Shown: positions 8,988 to 17,754, counted from the first letter of the stretch. The stretch: DNA of 64,000 bases from Sphingomonas sp. IC081 (GCF_006874585.1 NZ_CP029761.1:2367001-2431000), one strand, 5' to 3'. The notes: generated by a model from the sequence alone, not told the origin. Translations and numbers: made by a program.

Positions 8988-10541
8988 TCAGTCTTCCTTG
9001 GCAGCAGCCTTCTTCTTGGCCGGAGCCTTCTTGGCGGGCTTTTCAGCCTCGCCTTCGGCCTCGTCCTTCTTGGCAGCGGCCTTCTTGGCGGGAGCCTTCT
9101 TCGGCTTTTCCGCAGCAGCAGCTTCTTCAGCCGGAGCTTCCGCTTCGTCCTTCTTGGCAGCGGCCTTCTTCGCCGGAGCCTTCTTGGCCGGCTTCTTGGC
9201 TTCCACCTTGTCGCCGTCGGTGTCGGCTTCGATCGCGGCCTGCAGTTCGTCGCGGGTCACTTCACGCTCGGTGACTTCGGCCTTCTCGATGAGGAAGTCG
9301 ACGACCTTGTCCTCATAGAGAGGCGCGCGCAGCTGAGCGGCCATCATCGGGTCCTGGCGGACGTATTCCATGAAGCGCTGGCGGTCTTCCGGACGATACT
9401 GCTGCGCGGCCTGCGCAACCAGCATCTGCATTTCCTGCGCGGTCACTTCGACGCCGTTCGACTGGCCGATTTCCGACAGGAGCAGGCCAAGACGCACGCG
9501 GCGCTCGGCGATCTTGCGGTAGTCGTCCTTCTCGGCCTCGATCTCGGCGAGAGCGGCGGCCGGGTCTTCCTCGTGGCTGGCTTCGTGGGTCAGCTGCTGC
9601 CAGATCTGCGAGAATTCGGCTTCCACCATGGTCGGCGGAACGTCGAAGTCGTGCCCTGCGGCAAGCTGGTCGAGCAGCTGGCGCTTCATGGCGGTGCGGG
9701 TCAGGCCGGCAGTTTCCTGCTCCAGCTGGCCCTTCAGGAGGCCCTGAAGCTGCTCGAGGCTCTCGAGGCCGAGTTCCTTGGCGAAGTCGTCGTCAAGCTT
9801 GGCTTCGGCGGGAGCCTTCACTTCGTGGACGACGATGTCGAAGGTGGTTTCCTTGCCGGCGAGGTTCGCGGCAGGATAGTCTTCGGGGAAGGTCACGGTG
9901 ATGGTGCGCTCGTCGCCGGCCTTGGCGCCTTCCAGCTGCTCTTCGAAGCCGGGGATGAAGCGGCCCGCGCCGATCACGAGCGGAGCCTTCTCGGCCTTGC
10001 CGCCGTCGAATTCGACGCCGTCGAGCTTGCCGGTGAAGTCGATGATCAGCTGGTCGCCGTCAGCGGCCGCGCCGTCCTTGGTTTCGAAACGCTGCTGCTG
10101 CGAGGCGATACGCTCGACCGCTTCGGTCACGGCGTCTTCCGCAACCGGAACCACCAGCTTTTCGAGCTTCAGACCATCGATGGCGGGGGCCGCGATCACC
10201 GGGAGAACTTCGAGGCTGACGGTCAGCTCGGCGTCCTTGCCCTGCTCATAGCCTTCACCAAGGGCAACGTCGGGGTTCATCGCGGGGCGCAGGGCGTGGT
10301 CGGCGACCAGCTTGTCCATGGCTTCGCGAATCGTCGCGTTCAGCGCGTCCTGGTGGATGGCTTCGCCGTGCATCTTCTTGACGAGATTGGCGGGCACCTT
10401 GCCGGCGCGGAAGCCGGGCATCTTCACCTGCGGAGCGATCTTCTTGATTTCGCCTTCGACGCGCGCGGTGATGGTCGTGGCGGGAATGGTCACCGTGTAG
10501 GCGCGCTTGAGGCCCTCGTTGGTGGTTTCGACGATCTGCAT
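8988..10541 (-). CDS. tig: Trigger factor with Lys/Ala/Pro-rich C-terminal tail
   Basis: Ribosome-bound chaperone and peptidyl-prolyl isomerase that receives nascent chains. The N-terminal ribosome-binding domain starts MQIVETTNEGLKR and includes PGFRAGKVP, the signature near the ribosome-docking loop. The FKBP-like domain is visible at GDQLIIDFTGKLDG to IPGFEEQL, followed by the helical C-domain. AGGAAGG eight bases upstream fixes the start at 10541. The protein is 517 aa, against about 430-450 for most trigger factors. The excess is a tail (about residues 446-517) of KKAPAKKAAAKK-type repeats mixed with acidic stretches, resembling histone H1. The tRNA-Leu gene lies just upstream on the same strand. 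Confidence 0.97.
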   Translation of the reverse strand: MQIVETTNEGLKRAYTVTIPATTITARVEGEIKKIAPQVKMPGFRAGKVPANLVKKMHGEAIHQDALNATIREAMDKLVADHALRPAMNPDVALGEGYEQGKDAELTVSLEVLPVIAAPAIDGLKLEKLVVPVAEDAVTEAVERIASQQQRFETKDGAAADGDQLIIDFTGKLDGVEFDGGKAEKAPLVIGAGRFIPGFEEQLEGAKAGDERTITVTFPEDYPAANLAGKETTFDIVVHEVKAPAEAKLDDDFAKELGLESLEQLQGLLKGQLEQETAGLTRTAMKRQLLDQLAAGHDFDVPPTMVEAEFSQIWQQLTHEASHEEDPAAALAEIEAEKDDYRKIAERRVRLGLLLSEIGQSNGVEVTAQEMQMLVAQAAQQYRPEDRQRFMEYVRQDPMMAAQLRAPLYEDKVVDFLIEKAEVTEREVTRDELQAAIEADTDGDKVEAKKPAKKAPAKKAAAKKDEAEAPAEEAAAAEKPKKAPAKKAAAKKDEAEGEAEKPAKKAPAKKKAAAKED

Positions 10542-10619
10542 TTCAAATGCCTTCCTGTGCAATGCAACGGGCCTTACGGCCGATTCCAAGCGGCTCACCC
10601 TCCCCCGGGGCGACGAGAC

Positions 10620-10704
10620 TGGTGCGGGCGAAGGGACTCGAACCCCCACATCTTGCGATGGCAGGACCTAAACCTGCTGCGTCTACCAGTTCCGCCACGC
10701 CCGC
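10620..10704 (-). tRNA. tRNA-Leu (anticodon UAG)
   Basis: 85-nt cloverleaf with an encoded CCA end (10620-10622). The acceptor stem GCGGGCG pairs with CGCCCGC. The anticodon loop TTTAGGT in a GCAGG/CCTGC stem gives UAG, and a long variable arm is present, as in class II leucine tRNAs. Confidence 0.97.
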
Positions 10705-10914
10705 ATGGATGAAGCCTGAAACTCAAGGGACGTGCCCTTATAAGGACACGCGGAAAAGGGCAAGTGCGGCGATTCGCCTTGCCCGCAGGACAATCGCGGC
10801 GTTCTCGTGCCGACACGTGCCGCCACCGCCGGCCGCACAGCCCCGTCGGGAAGCGACTTGCACTGCGCCCCTGGACCACCCACTTAGAGAGAAGTCAACG
10901 AAAAGAGAGGCATC

Positions 10915-11076
10915 ATGGCCACCCAACCCGGAGACGAACCCGGCAATACCCCGCCCGAAACCCCGGTTCCGCCGATGGAACCGGGCGTGCCCGACGGCCC
11001 CGAGGAACTGCCCCCCGAAGGGCCGGATTTCGACGAGCCCGACACCGGGCCGCTGGAAATTCCCCCGGCGGATTAA
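10915..11076 (+). CDS. Small acidic Pro/Glu-rich protein (53 aa)
   Basis: Short gene with a good ribosome site (AAAAGAGAGG ending four bases before the ATG) and its own hairpin terminator just past the stop. The product is almost entirely Pro, Glu, Asp and Gly (MATQPGDEPGNTPPE at the start; LEIPPAD at the end) and should be soluble and disordered. It has no Cys and no signal peptide. The function is unknown. The combination of ribosome site, gene-end hairpin and continuous biased composition makes a real gene more likely than a chance frame. Confidence 0.6.
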   Translation: MATQPGDEPGNTPPETPVPPMEPGVPDGPEELPPEGPDFDEPDTGPLEIPPAD

Positions 11077-11081
11077 AGTTT

Positions 11082-11117
11082 CGCCGCAGGAATGCCCGAG
11101 CGAGCATTCCTGCGGCG
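11082..11117 (+). terminator. Strong hairpin after the 53-aa gene
   Basis: Perfect 14-bp stem (11082-11095 with 11104-11117), eight-base loop, starting six bases after the stop codon. It has no T run; its last four bases are shared with the next, longer hairpin. Confidence 0.65.
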
Positions 11118-11198
11118 GCACCGGCTCACGCCCCCACCCGACCACCCACTAGGGTGCAGTCGTTGGGTGGTCGGGTGGGGGCGTGGGCCGGTGCCGCC
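11114..11198. repeat. Long inverted repeat, 35-bp arms
   Basis: Arms 11114-11148 and 11164-11198 are complementary over 35 positions with a single T/G wobble position; the loop is 15 nt. This is far longer than an ordinary terminator and lies between two other hairpins. No gene lies inside. Confidence 0.9.
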
Positions 11199-11221
11199 AA
11201 AATCCGCCCGCGGCGGATTTT
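11199..11221. terminator. Terminator for sppA
   Basis: Perfect 10-bp stem AAAATCCGCC/GGCGGATTTT with a three-base loop. It begins 10 bases past the sppA stop on the minus strand, with the T run on the correct side. Confidence 0.88.
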
Positions 11222-11230
11222 CGAACAAAC

Positions 11231-13126
11231 TCAGTCGAAACCGACCAGTTTGGCCAGCATGCGCAGGGCAGAGGTATTCTCAACCTTGCGCTCCGCCCCC
11301 GGCACCACCGGGCATTCGAGGCAATAGGCCTGCGCGCCGCGGCTCGACAGCATGGCGGTGAGCTGCCCTGCCACGCGGGCCGCCTGCTCCTCGCGCCGCC
11401 GCGACACCAGGCTGGCAAAATCGTAGGCACCGCCGTCGATGCGCGCGCCCTCTTCCGGTGCGGAGGAACTGAAGCTGCCGAGGAACTTCGTGAGCGCGTC
11501 CTCCTCGCTTTCCAGATAGACCGCGTGCCACGTGCCATTGCCGACACCGCCAAGCCGCGCGGCCTCGGTCAGAGCAGCGTTCAGATCACCCATCTTGTCG
11601 ACCAGCCCGATCTTCTGCGCTTCCGCGCCCGGCCAGACGCGGCCCTGGGCGATGGTATCCATCTTCTCCGGCGCGGACTTGCGCGCCTTGGCGGCGAGCC
11701 CCACGAACTTGCGATACGTGCTCTCGACCGAGGCCTGCAGCATGCCCTCCACTTCGGGGGTGAAGCCGCCGAGAATGTCGGGCTGGCCCGACAGCGGCGT
11801 GGTCTTCACCCCGTCGCTGGTGACACCGTATTCACCCAGCGTCTTCTCGAAGCTGGTGACGACGGCAAAGACGCCGATCGATCCGGTGATCGTCGCAGGC
11901 TCGGCATAGACCGTCTGCCCCGGGGTCGAGACCCAGTAACCGCCGCTCGCGGCCAGATTGCCCATCGAGACCACGACCGGGATCTTCCTCGCCTTGTAGC
12001 GTTCGATCGCGCGGCGCATGCGCTCCGCCGCCATGGCGGAGCCGCCCGGCGAATCGACCCGCACGACCAGCGCCTTGAAGCCCTCGTCGATATTGTCGTC
12101 GAGCAATTGGGCGATACGGTCGCCGCCCGCCTTGCCGGGACCGGCATCGCCGTCGACGATCTCGCCCGCGATGGTGACGACGCCGATCCTGGCGCCTTCC
12201 TTCTTCTCCGGATGGGCCGCCAGCCAGGCCGCGAGGCCAGTGTGCCGGTAGGGAAGATCGTCCGCGCCCGAATCGTCCTTGCCGGCGAGTTCGGCGATAC
12301 GGGCATCGAACTCGCTCTTGTCGCCGATCCGGTCGACGATCCCGGCAGCTTTCGCGCCTTCGGCAAAATCGCCGCCGCTGGCCTTCGCCCAGGCCAGCGG
12401 ATCGCCGGTCATCCGGTCAAGCTGCGCCCGGGGCCGCGCCTTGGCGACGTCGGCGCGGTAGCTGCCCCAAAGCGCGCCATAGATGTCCTGATAGGCCTCG
12501 CGTGCGGCGGGCGACATGTCGTTGCGGATATAGGGCTCGACATAGCTCTTGTAGGTGCCCGCACGGTAGACGTGGGCATTGACCTTGAAGCGGTCCAGCA
12601 GCGCCTTGAAATAGACCTGGTTGCCGCCCGGCCCCGCCACGAAGGCGCCGCCCATCGGGTCCACCCAGACTTCGCTGGCATGGGCGGCAAGTTGCACCCC
12701 GTCATCGGCATAGGCATTGGCGAATGCCAGCACCGGCTTGCCGGCCTTGCGCACGCCGTCCAGTTCCTTGCCGATCTCCTCGATATGAACCATGCCGCCC
12801 CCCAGGAAGCGCGACATGTCGAGCACGACGACCTTGATCCGCGCGTCGGTCGCGGCCAGCCGGAGCGCACGCTCGATGTCGCGGGCCTGGTACTGGCCTG
12901 CGGGCGCCTCGCTGCTCATCAGCATGGCGAGCGGGTCCACCCTGCTCTTTTCCTCGACGATCGAACCGTCGAGCTTGAGCAGCAGCGCCCCGTCCTCGAT
13001 CTTGCCCGCTGCCGGGCGCGCCATCAGCACGGCATAGAGGGCACCGAAAAACAGCAGGAGAAACACCAGCGCCAGCGCGTCCTTCACGCCGACCAGCAAT
13101 TTCCAGACCCTCTGCGCGAACTTCAT
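11231..13126 (-). CDS. sppA: Signal peptide peptidase SppA, 67K type
   Basis: Membrane-anchored protease that degrades cleaved signal peptides. One N-terminal transmembrane helix (DALALVFLLLFFGALYAVL) is followed by two tandem ClpP-like domains. The catalytic Lys sits in AGTYKSYVEPY in the first domain and the catalytic Ser in NLAASGGYW in the second, the Ser/Lys dyad of the long form. The length of 631 aa fits the duplicated class. The start was set at MKFAQRVWKLLVG (13126); an ATG ten codons upstream (13156) is also open. It is followed by its own terminator. Confidence 0.95.
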   Translation of the reverse strand: MKFAQRVWKLLVGVKDALALVFLLLFFGALYAVLMARPAAGKIEDGALLLKLDGSIVEEKSRVDPLAMLMSSEAPAGQYQARDIERALRLAATDARIKVVVLDMSRFLGGGMVHIEEIGKELDGVRKAGKPVLAFANAYADDGVQLAAHASEVWVDPMGGAFVAGPGGNQVYFKALLDRFKVNAHVYRAGTYKSYVEPYIRNDMSPAAREAYQDIYGALWGSYRADVAKARPRAQLDRMTGDPLAWAKASGGDFAEGAKAAGIVDRIGDKSEFDARIAELAGKDDSGADDLPYRHTGLAAWLAAHPEKKEGARIGVVTIAGEIVDGDAGPGKAGGDRIAQLLDDNIDEGFKALVVRVDSPGGSAMAAERMRRAIERYKARKIPVVVSMGNLAASGGYWVSTPGQTVYAEPATITGSIGVFAVVTSFEKTLGEYGVTSDGVKTTPLSGQPDILGGFTPEVEGMLQASVESTYRKFVGLAAKARKSAPEKMDTIAQGRVWPGAEAQKIGLVDKMGDLNAALTEAARLGGVGNGTWHAVYLESEEDALTKFLGSFSSSAPEEGARIDGGAYDFASLVSRRREEQAARVAGQLTAMLSSRGAQAYCLECPVVPGAERKVENTSALRMLAKLVGFD

Positions 13127-13259
13127 GGATTCACCCGCCTTTCCAGCCTGCTGCATAGCCCCGCCCCGCCCCTGCGGCCAGAGCCGGAAAGAACCTTTCC
13201 CAGCTCCGCATAACTCTTGGCTCTAATTACCCGTAAAACGCTTGAGCCGGGGCATCACC

Positions 13260-14261
13260 ATGCCTATGGCCTTTTCTTCGATGACAGCTCCAGAATATAC
13301 CTATCCGGAAGGCGCACTCGCCTTCCCGCATCGCAGCCTCGTGGGCATCGCGGGCCTTGCCCCGCACGAGATCTGGTTCCTGCTCGATGAGGCGGAACAG
13401 TGGGTCGAGCTCAACCGCGGCACCCAGAAGCGCCGGGACCTGCTCTCGGGCCTCACCATCATCAACGCCTTCTTCGAGAACTCGACACGCACGCTGCTGA
13501 GCTTCGAGATCGCCGGCAAGCGCCTCGGCGCCGACGTGGTGAACATGGCGGTGGCGACCTCGAGCGTGAAGAAGGGCGAGACGCTGATCGACACGGCGAT
13601 GACGCTCAACGCCATGCGCGCCGACGCCATCGTCATCCGCCACGCCAGTTCCGGCGCGGTGCACCTCATCTCCGATCTCGTCGACTGTCCCGTGCTCAAC
13701 GCCGGTGACGGCCAGCACGAGCACCCGACCCAGGCCCTGCTCGACGCGCTCACCATCCGCCAGGCCAAGCGCGCCTTCAACGGCCTGCGCGTGGTCATCT
13801 GCGGCGACATCCTGCACAGCCGCGTGGCCCGCTCCAACATCCTCTCGCTCGCCTCGCTGGGCGCCGAAGTGCGCGTCTGCGCGCCGCCCGCGCTGCTGCC
13901 CGCCGATATCGAGCGCATGAACGTCAAGGTCTTCCACGACTTCGACGCCGCGCTGAAGGGCGCCGACGTGGTCATGATGCTGCGCCTCCAGCTGGAACGC
14001 ATGGAAGGCCAGTTCATCCCCTCGCCGCGCGAGTATCGCCACCTTTACGGCCTCACGCTCGACCGCCTCGCCAAGGCCGAGCCTGACGCCCTTGTCATGC
14101 ATCCGGGACCCATGAACCGCGGTATCGAGATCGATTCCAACGTCGCCGACCTCGTCGGCCGCTCGCAGATCACCACCCAGGTGGAAATGGGCGTCGCCAT
14201 GCGCATGGCCTGCCTCGAAGTGCTGACCCGAAAAGGCCGCGGCGTGGAGGGCTGGGCATGA
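13260..14261 (+). CDS. pyrB: Aspartate carbamoyltransferase catalytic subunit
   Basis: Condenses carbamoyl phosphate with aspartate, the first committed step of pyrimidine synthesis. The carbamoyl-phosphate site FFENSTRT, the HPTQ segment in [12 protein letters not shown] and HPGPMNRG near the C-terminus are all present. The length is 333 aa from the ATG at 13260, with GCCGGGG eight bases upstream; ATGs at 13266 and 13281 are alternatives. The gene overlaps pyrC' by four bases (ATGA), so the two are translationally coupled. No pyrI gene is nearby. The pairing with an inactive dihydroorotase-like partner matches the class A carbamoyltransferase arrangement. Confidence 0.97.
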   Translation: MPMAFSSMTAPEYTYPEGALAFPHRSLVGIAGLAPHEIWFLLDEAEQWVELNRGTQKRRDLLSGLTIINAFFENSTRTLLSFEIAGKRLGADVVNMAVATSSVKKGETLIDTAMTLNAMRADAIVIRHASSGAVHLISDLVDCPVLNAGDGQHEHPTQALLDALTIRQAKRAFNGLRVVICGDILHSRVARSNILSLASLGAEVRVCAPPALLPADIERMNVKVFHDFDAALKGADVVMMLRLQLERMEGQFIPSPREYRHLYGLTLDRLAKAEPDALVMHPGPMNRGIEIDSNVADLVGRSQITTQVEMGVAMRMACLEVLTRKGRGVEGWA

Positions 14262-15499
14262 GCGTGCACGCCCCCCTCACCGTCACCAACGGCCAGCTGC
14301 TGCTGGCAGACGGCACCATCACGAACGGCGCACTGCGCTGCGAAGGCGGCTTCATCACCGCCATCGGCACCGATGTTAGCCCGGCCGAGGGCGATCATGT
14401 CCATGACGCCCGGGGCCAGCTGATCGCCCCCGGCCTCGTCGACCTCGGCGTCTTTGCCATCGACAAGCCCGCCTTCCACTTCGGCGGCATCACCCGCGCC
14501 GGGCTGATGCCCGACCAGAACCCGCCGCTCGACGTGCCCGCCCGCGTCCGCTTCGCGGCGCAATCGGGCAAGCCGGACCTCTGGGTCCACCCGCTGGCCG
14601 CCGCCACGCAGGGGCTCGAAGGCACGGCGCTGGCCGAAATCGCGCTGATGCGCGATGCCGGAGCCCGCGCGGTCGCCACCGGCCGCCGCTGGATCGGCGA
14701 TTCGGGCACGATGCTGCGCCTGCTGCAATATACCGGCATGCTCGGCATGGTGGTCATCACCCACCCCGAGGACGCAGGGATCGTCGGCAAGGCCGTGGCC
14801 ACCGCCGGCGAGATGGCCACCCGCCTCGGCCTGCCCTCCGCCCCGGCCGGGGCCGAAGCCCTCGCCATTGCCCGCGACATCGCGCTGGCGGAAATGACCG
14901 GCGCGGCCATCCACTTCCGCAAGGTCACCACCGCCAAGGGGCTGGACCTCGTGCGCGGCGCCAAGGATCGCGGCCTGAAAGTGACGGCGGGCGTGACCCC
15001 GGCCTACTTCATGCTCTCCGACCTCGCGCTGGCGGGCTTCCGTACCTTTGCGCACCTCTCGCCGCCGCTGCGCAGCGAGGATGACCGCAAGGCGGTGATC
15101 GCGGCCATCGGCGACGGCACCATCGACGTGATCGGCTCGGGCCACGACCCGCGCGGCCCCGAGGACAAGCGCCTGCCCTTCGCCGATTCGGCCCCCGGCA
15201 TGGCCGGTGCCGAGACGCTGCTGCCGCACACCATGAACCTCGTGCGCGACGGTGTGATCTCGCTCGCCCGGGCCTTCGAACTGCTCGCGGCCAACCCCGC
15301 GAGGCTGCTCGGCGTCAATGCCGGACGCCTCGAAGTGGGCGCCGAGGCGGACATCGCGGTGATTGCCCCGGATCGTCCGTGGATCGTCGATTCGGGCAAG
15401 ATGGCAGCGCTCGCGGGCAACACCCCGTTCGACCGCCAGCCCGTCCAGGGCCGCGTGGCAGCGCTGTTCAAGGGCGGCGTGACCCTGCTCGACAAGTAA
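14258..15499 (+). CDS. pyrC': Dihydroorotase-like protein PyrC' (probably non-catalytic)
   Basis: Amidohydrolase-fold protein of 413 aa, coupled to pyrB by an ATGA overlap. The metal ligands of true dihydroorotase are missing. After APGLVD the HxH motif is replaced by LGVF; the His pair of the substrate loop reads [11 protein letters not shown]; and the TDHAPH motif reads [16 protein letters not shown] is retained. From known class A carbamoyltransferases, such proteins scaffold the PyrB assembly rather than hydrolyse dihydroorotate. I infer that role here, with a true pyrC expected elsewhere in the genome. It is usually annotated simply as dihydroorotase. Confidence 0.9.
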   Translation: MSVHAPLTVTNGQLLLADGTITNGALRCEGGFITAIGTDVSPAEGDHVHDARGQLIAPGLVDLGVFAIDKPAFHFGGITRAGLMPDQNPPLDVPARVRFAAQSGKPDLWVHPLAAATQGLEGTALAEIALMRDAGARAVATGRRWIGDSGTMLRLLQYTGMLGMVVITHPEDAGIVGKAVATAGEMATRLGLPSAPAGAEALAIARDIALAEMTGAAIHFRKVTTAKGLDLVRGAKDRGLKVTAGVTPAYFMLSDLALAGFRTFAHLSPPLRSEDDRKAVIAAIGDGTIDVIGSGHDPRGPEDKRLPFADSAPGMAGAETLLPHTMNLVRDGVISLARAFELLAANPARLLGVNAGRLEVGAEADIAVIAPDRPWIVDSGKMAALAGNTPFDRQPVQGRVAALFKGGVTLLDK

Positions 15500-15500
15500 T

Positions 15501-15537
15501 ACCGACCTGCGTTGAGCTTGACCCATCGCAGGTCGGT
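15501..15537 (+). terminator. Hairpin directly after pyrC'
   Basis: Perfect 11-bp stem ACCGACCTGCG/CGCAGGTCGGT with a 15-nt loop, starting two bases past the stop. No T run follows, so termination may be weak or the hairpin may protect the 3' end. Confidence 0.55.
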
Positions 15538-15597
15538 CAAGCCCGCGCGGCGCCGAACCTTACACCGGCACCTCGGCCCCGGCAGCTGGCCATGCAC

Positions 15598-15634
15598 CAA
15601 AAAAGACGGCTCCTGTCCGAGGACAGGAGCCGTT
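15598..15634 (-). terminator. Terminator of the TPR/SPOR lipoprotein gene
   Basis: Thirteen-bp perfect stem (15606-15618 with 15621-15633) closed by a very tight loop. Six A on the left become a T run on the minus strand. It lies about 35 nt past the stop at 15669. Confidence 0.88.
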
Positions 15635-15668
15635 CAGGTTCACATGGAACTGGTAAAAGGCGAGCGCG

Positions 15669-16928
15669 TCAGCGGCTCGCGAGCATGGCGCCCGGCAGCG
15701 GGCGATGCTCGGCATAGGCAAGGCAGGCCGAACCGCCCTTGCGCACGGTCGAGCACAGCGACTGCGCACTCCCGCGATCGAACCCTTCGGCGGCAACGCG
15801 GTAATAACGCTGGCCGTTCACTTGCGCCTCGGTGATGCGCAAGCTGTGATCCTTGAGCCTGGGATTGCGCGCCTGGAAGATGGACCAGGCACGCTTGGCG
15901 CCTTCCATCGTGCGGAACGAACCGAGCTGGACAAGATGCGTGGTCGGCTGCGTCAGCGCGGTCCTGGCGCGCGGCGCCGCCATTTTGGGTGCCGGGGCGA
16001 ACTGCCGGGCAGACGCCACGGTGGCGGCCGCGGCGACCATGCGCGGCGCCGGCGCGGCGGCCGCAGCAGCCTCGGGTTCATCGGCCTGGTTGGCACCCCA
16101 GAAGGTTTCGCCGGTCTGCACCGCCGGAAGTTCGGCGTCCCCGGAAGCCGGCTGGACCGGCGCGGGCTCGGGAGCTGGAGCGGGCACATCGGCCACCGCC
16201 AGTCTTGCGCCTTCGGCCGGCTGGTTCAGCGCCAGCATGGCCGGCTGGCCCTGATCGGCGCGCAGCGGCGCACCGATGAGACCGGCAATGCGTTCACGGC
16301 CCTTGCCCGGATTGGCGCTGGCAGCCCATTCGGCAAGACGCGCATCGAGCGCATCGCCCGAAAGGTCCTGCGAGGCGATCAGCCGCGCTTCGCCCCAACG
16401 CCCGTCGAGCGCATAGGCATAAGCGAGGTTCTGGCGCGCCTTGGGCGTCGCTTCGCCGCCGCGCACCGCCTCGGTCAGCACCGAGACACCCACCGAGGGT
16501 TCACCCGCGAGCGCGACCGCAAGGCCGAAGTCACTGGCGGGCAGCTGCCCCTGGACACGGTCAAGCACGGCCAGCGCCTCGGCATTGCGACCGGCGCCGA
16601 TATAGGCAAGTGCGGCGCCGAGCGCGGTGTGCGCATCCTCGTCACCCAGCGAGATGGCGTCCTCGAACGTGGTCGCAGCGGAATCGAAGCGCCCGATCGC
16701 GAGGTAGGCCTGCGCCAGCGCCGTGCGCGCCGCGGCATCGCGTGGAGACTTGGCCACGCGCTGTTCGGCGCGGGCAAGATCCTTGTCCACCTGCGCACCG
16801 GCGGAAACCGGGGCCCCGGTGCTGGCAAGCGGCGTCTGCGCCGCGCAGCTGACGAGCAGCGCGGCCGCCATGGCGGCGCCCAGCGCGAGACCGGCCGTGC
16901 GGGCATGGGATGACTTGAGGCGTTCCAT
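15669..16928 (-). CDS. TPR and SPOR domain lipoprotein
   Basis: Predicted lipoprotein of 419 aa. The signal sequence has a lipobox LLVSC, which with an AGGGGGG site upstream fixes the start at 16928 rather than the longer frame. TPR-like helices occupy about residues 45-150 (ARTALAQAYLAIGRFDSAA and neighbours). A Pro/Ala-rich linker follows, and the last 80 residues are a SPOR domain beginning HLVQLGSF. SPOR domains bind denuded septal peptidoglycan, so a periplasmic role at the division site is likely. It lies 25 bp downstream of the ribbon-helix-helix gene on the same strand, suggesting one operon with parA. Confidence 0.82.
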   Translation of the reverse strand: MERLKSSHARTAGLALGAAMAAALLVSCAAQTPLASTGAPVSAGAQVDKDLARAEQRVAKSPRDAAARTALAQAYLAIGRFDSAATTFEDAISLGDEDAHTALGAALAYIGAGRNAEALAVLDRVQGQLPASDFGLAVALAGEPSVGVSVLTEAVRGGEATPKARQNLAYAYALDGRWGEARLIASQDLSGDALDARLAEWAASANPGKGRERIAGLIGAPLRADQGQPAMLALNQPAEGARLAVADVPAPAPEPAPVQPASGDAELPAVQTGETFWGANQADEPEAAAAAAPAPRMVAAAATVASARQFAPAPKMAAPRARTALTQPTTHLVQLGSFRTMEGAKRAWSIFQARNPRLKDHSLRITEAQVNGQRYYRVAAEGFDRGSAQSLCSTVRKGGSACLAYAEHRPLPGAMLASR

Positions 16929-16953
16929 CAGAATATTCCCCCCTGGGACGACT

Positions 16954-17754
16954 TCAGCTTCGCGTTCCGACGGTGAACGCCGGGGACGAGAGGTCAGCGA
17001 ATTCGGCAAGGTACTTGTCGAGTGCCTCGGTCACGATCACTTGCGCGCTGCGGTTGAGCAGCAGGCCGGCCATCTTGAGGCGGAAATGCCGTTCGGCATC
17101 GAGGCGAAGGGTGAAGGCGGCGCGGCGGCCTTCGGTCACGAGGTTGCGGGCCGGGGCCACCGGACGGTTGATGCGCTCGGCCAGATCGTCGATCTGGCGC
17201 AGCACGTCGGGCTTGCGCGCCGCAAAAGCGGGTACCTCGGGGGCGAGCGAAGCCATCGGCGCGCTGGTCGAGCCATCCTCGCCGGTATCCTCGTCAAAAT
17301 GATCGTCCGGCGCGACGTCCACATGAGCGGGCTGGGACCAGACCGAAAGCTCTGCCTCGGGCGCGGGCTCGGCATGGAGCGCAGCCGTACTCACGACATC
17401 CTGCCCCGCGACGTCCGCGTGAACGGCCTCATCCTGAACGCCCTCACCCTGAACGCCCTCACCCTGAACAAACGCTTCCGGGACCACGGCCACATGCGGA
17501 ACCTCGAACGGAGCGTGGTGCGCGACCTGGGTTTCGGTCTGGAGCTCCGTACGGACTTGCGGCGTCTCGCTCAGGCCCCAGTCGTTCCAGCCGAGATCTT
17601 CCATCCTGGCGGCATCCATGCGCATGCCGGAAAGACCGAAGGAGGCCGTATCCTGACGGCGCATCGCCGGCCGCGCCGCACCCTTGCGGGCAAGCAGGCT
17701 CGGCGAAAGCGAAGCAAACGGCCGGGGTTCGCCAAGCGCGCCCGACACGGTCAC
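16954..17754 (-). CDS. ParA-partner protein with C-terminal ribbon-helix-helix-like domain
   Basis: Second gene of the parA operon, 266 aa. The proposed start is a GTG at 17754 that overlaps the parA stop (GTGA), so the two are translationally coupled. The longer open frame upstream is parA read out of frame. The first two thirds are acidic and low-complexity, including a 15-bp tandem repeat that encodes VQGEG units. The C-terminal ~60 residues (AAFTLRLDAERHFRLKMAG, then NRSAQVIVTEALDKYL) look like a ribbon-helix-helix or similar DNA-binding/dimer segment. By analogy with ParA/ParG-type pairs it could be the DNA-binding partner of ParA; this is inferred from context, not shown. Confidence 0.68.
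   Translation of the reverse strand: MTVSGALGEPRPFASLSPSLLARKGAARPAMRRQDTASFGLSGMRMDAARMEDLGWNDWGLSETPQVRTELQTETQVAHHAPFEVPHVAVVPEAFVQGEGVQGEGVQDEAVHADVAGQDVVSTAALHAEPAPEAELSVWSQPAHVDVAPDDHFDEDTGEDGSTSAPMASLAPEVPAFAARKPDVLRQIDDLAERINRPVAPARNLVTEGRRAAFTLRLDAERHFRLKMAGLLLNRSAQVIVTEALDKYLAEFADLSSPAFTVGTRS
17428..17470. repeat. 15-bp tandem repeat inside the parA-partner gene
   Basis: Almost three copies of CTCACCCTGAACGCC (first copy CTCATC). In the minus-strand frame each unit encodes five residues of the VQGEG type. The unit length keeps frame, so copy changes would alter protein length without breaking the gene. Confidence 0.85.

Noticed and set aside
10620..10704. tRNA-Leu, tRNA-Val and tRNA-Trp 3' ends as phage or island attachment sites
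   Set aside because: No integrase, direct repeat of the tRNA end, or island-type gene content was found near any of the three.
17428..17470. Short tandem repeat considered as a CRISPR or iteron array
   Set aside because: Units are 15 bp without spacers and lie in frame inside a gene; they encode a peptide repeat.
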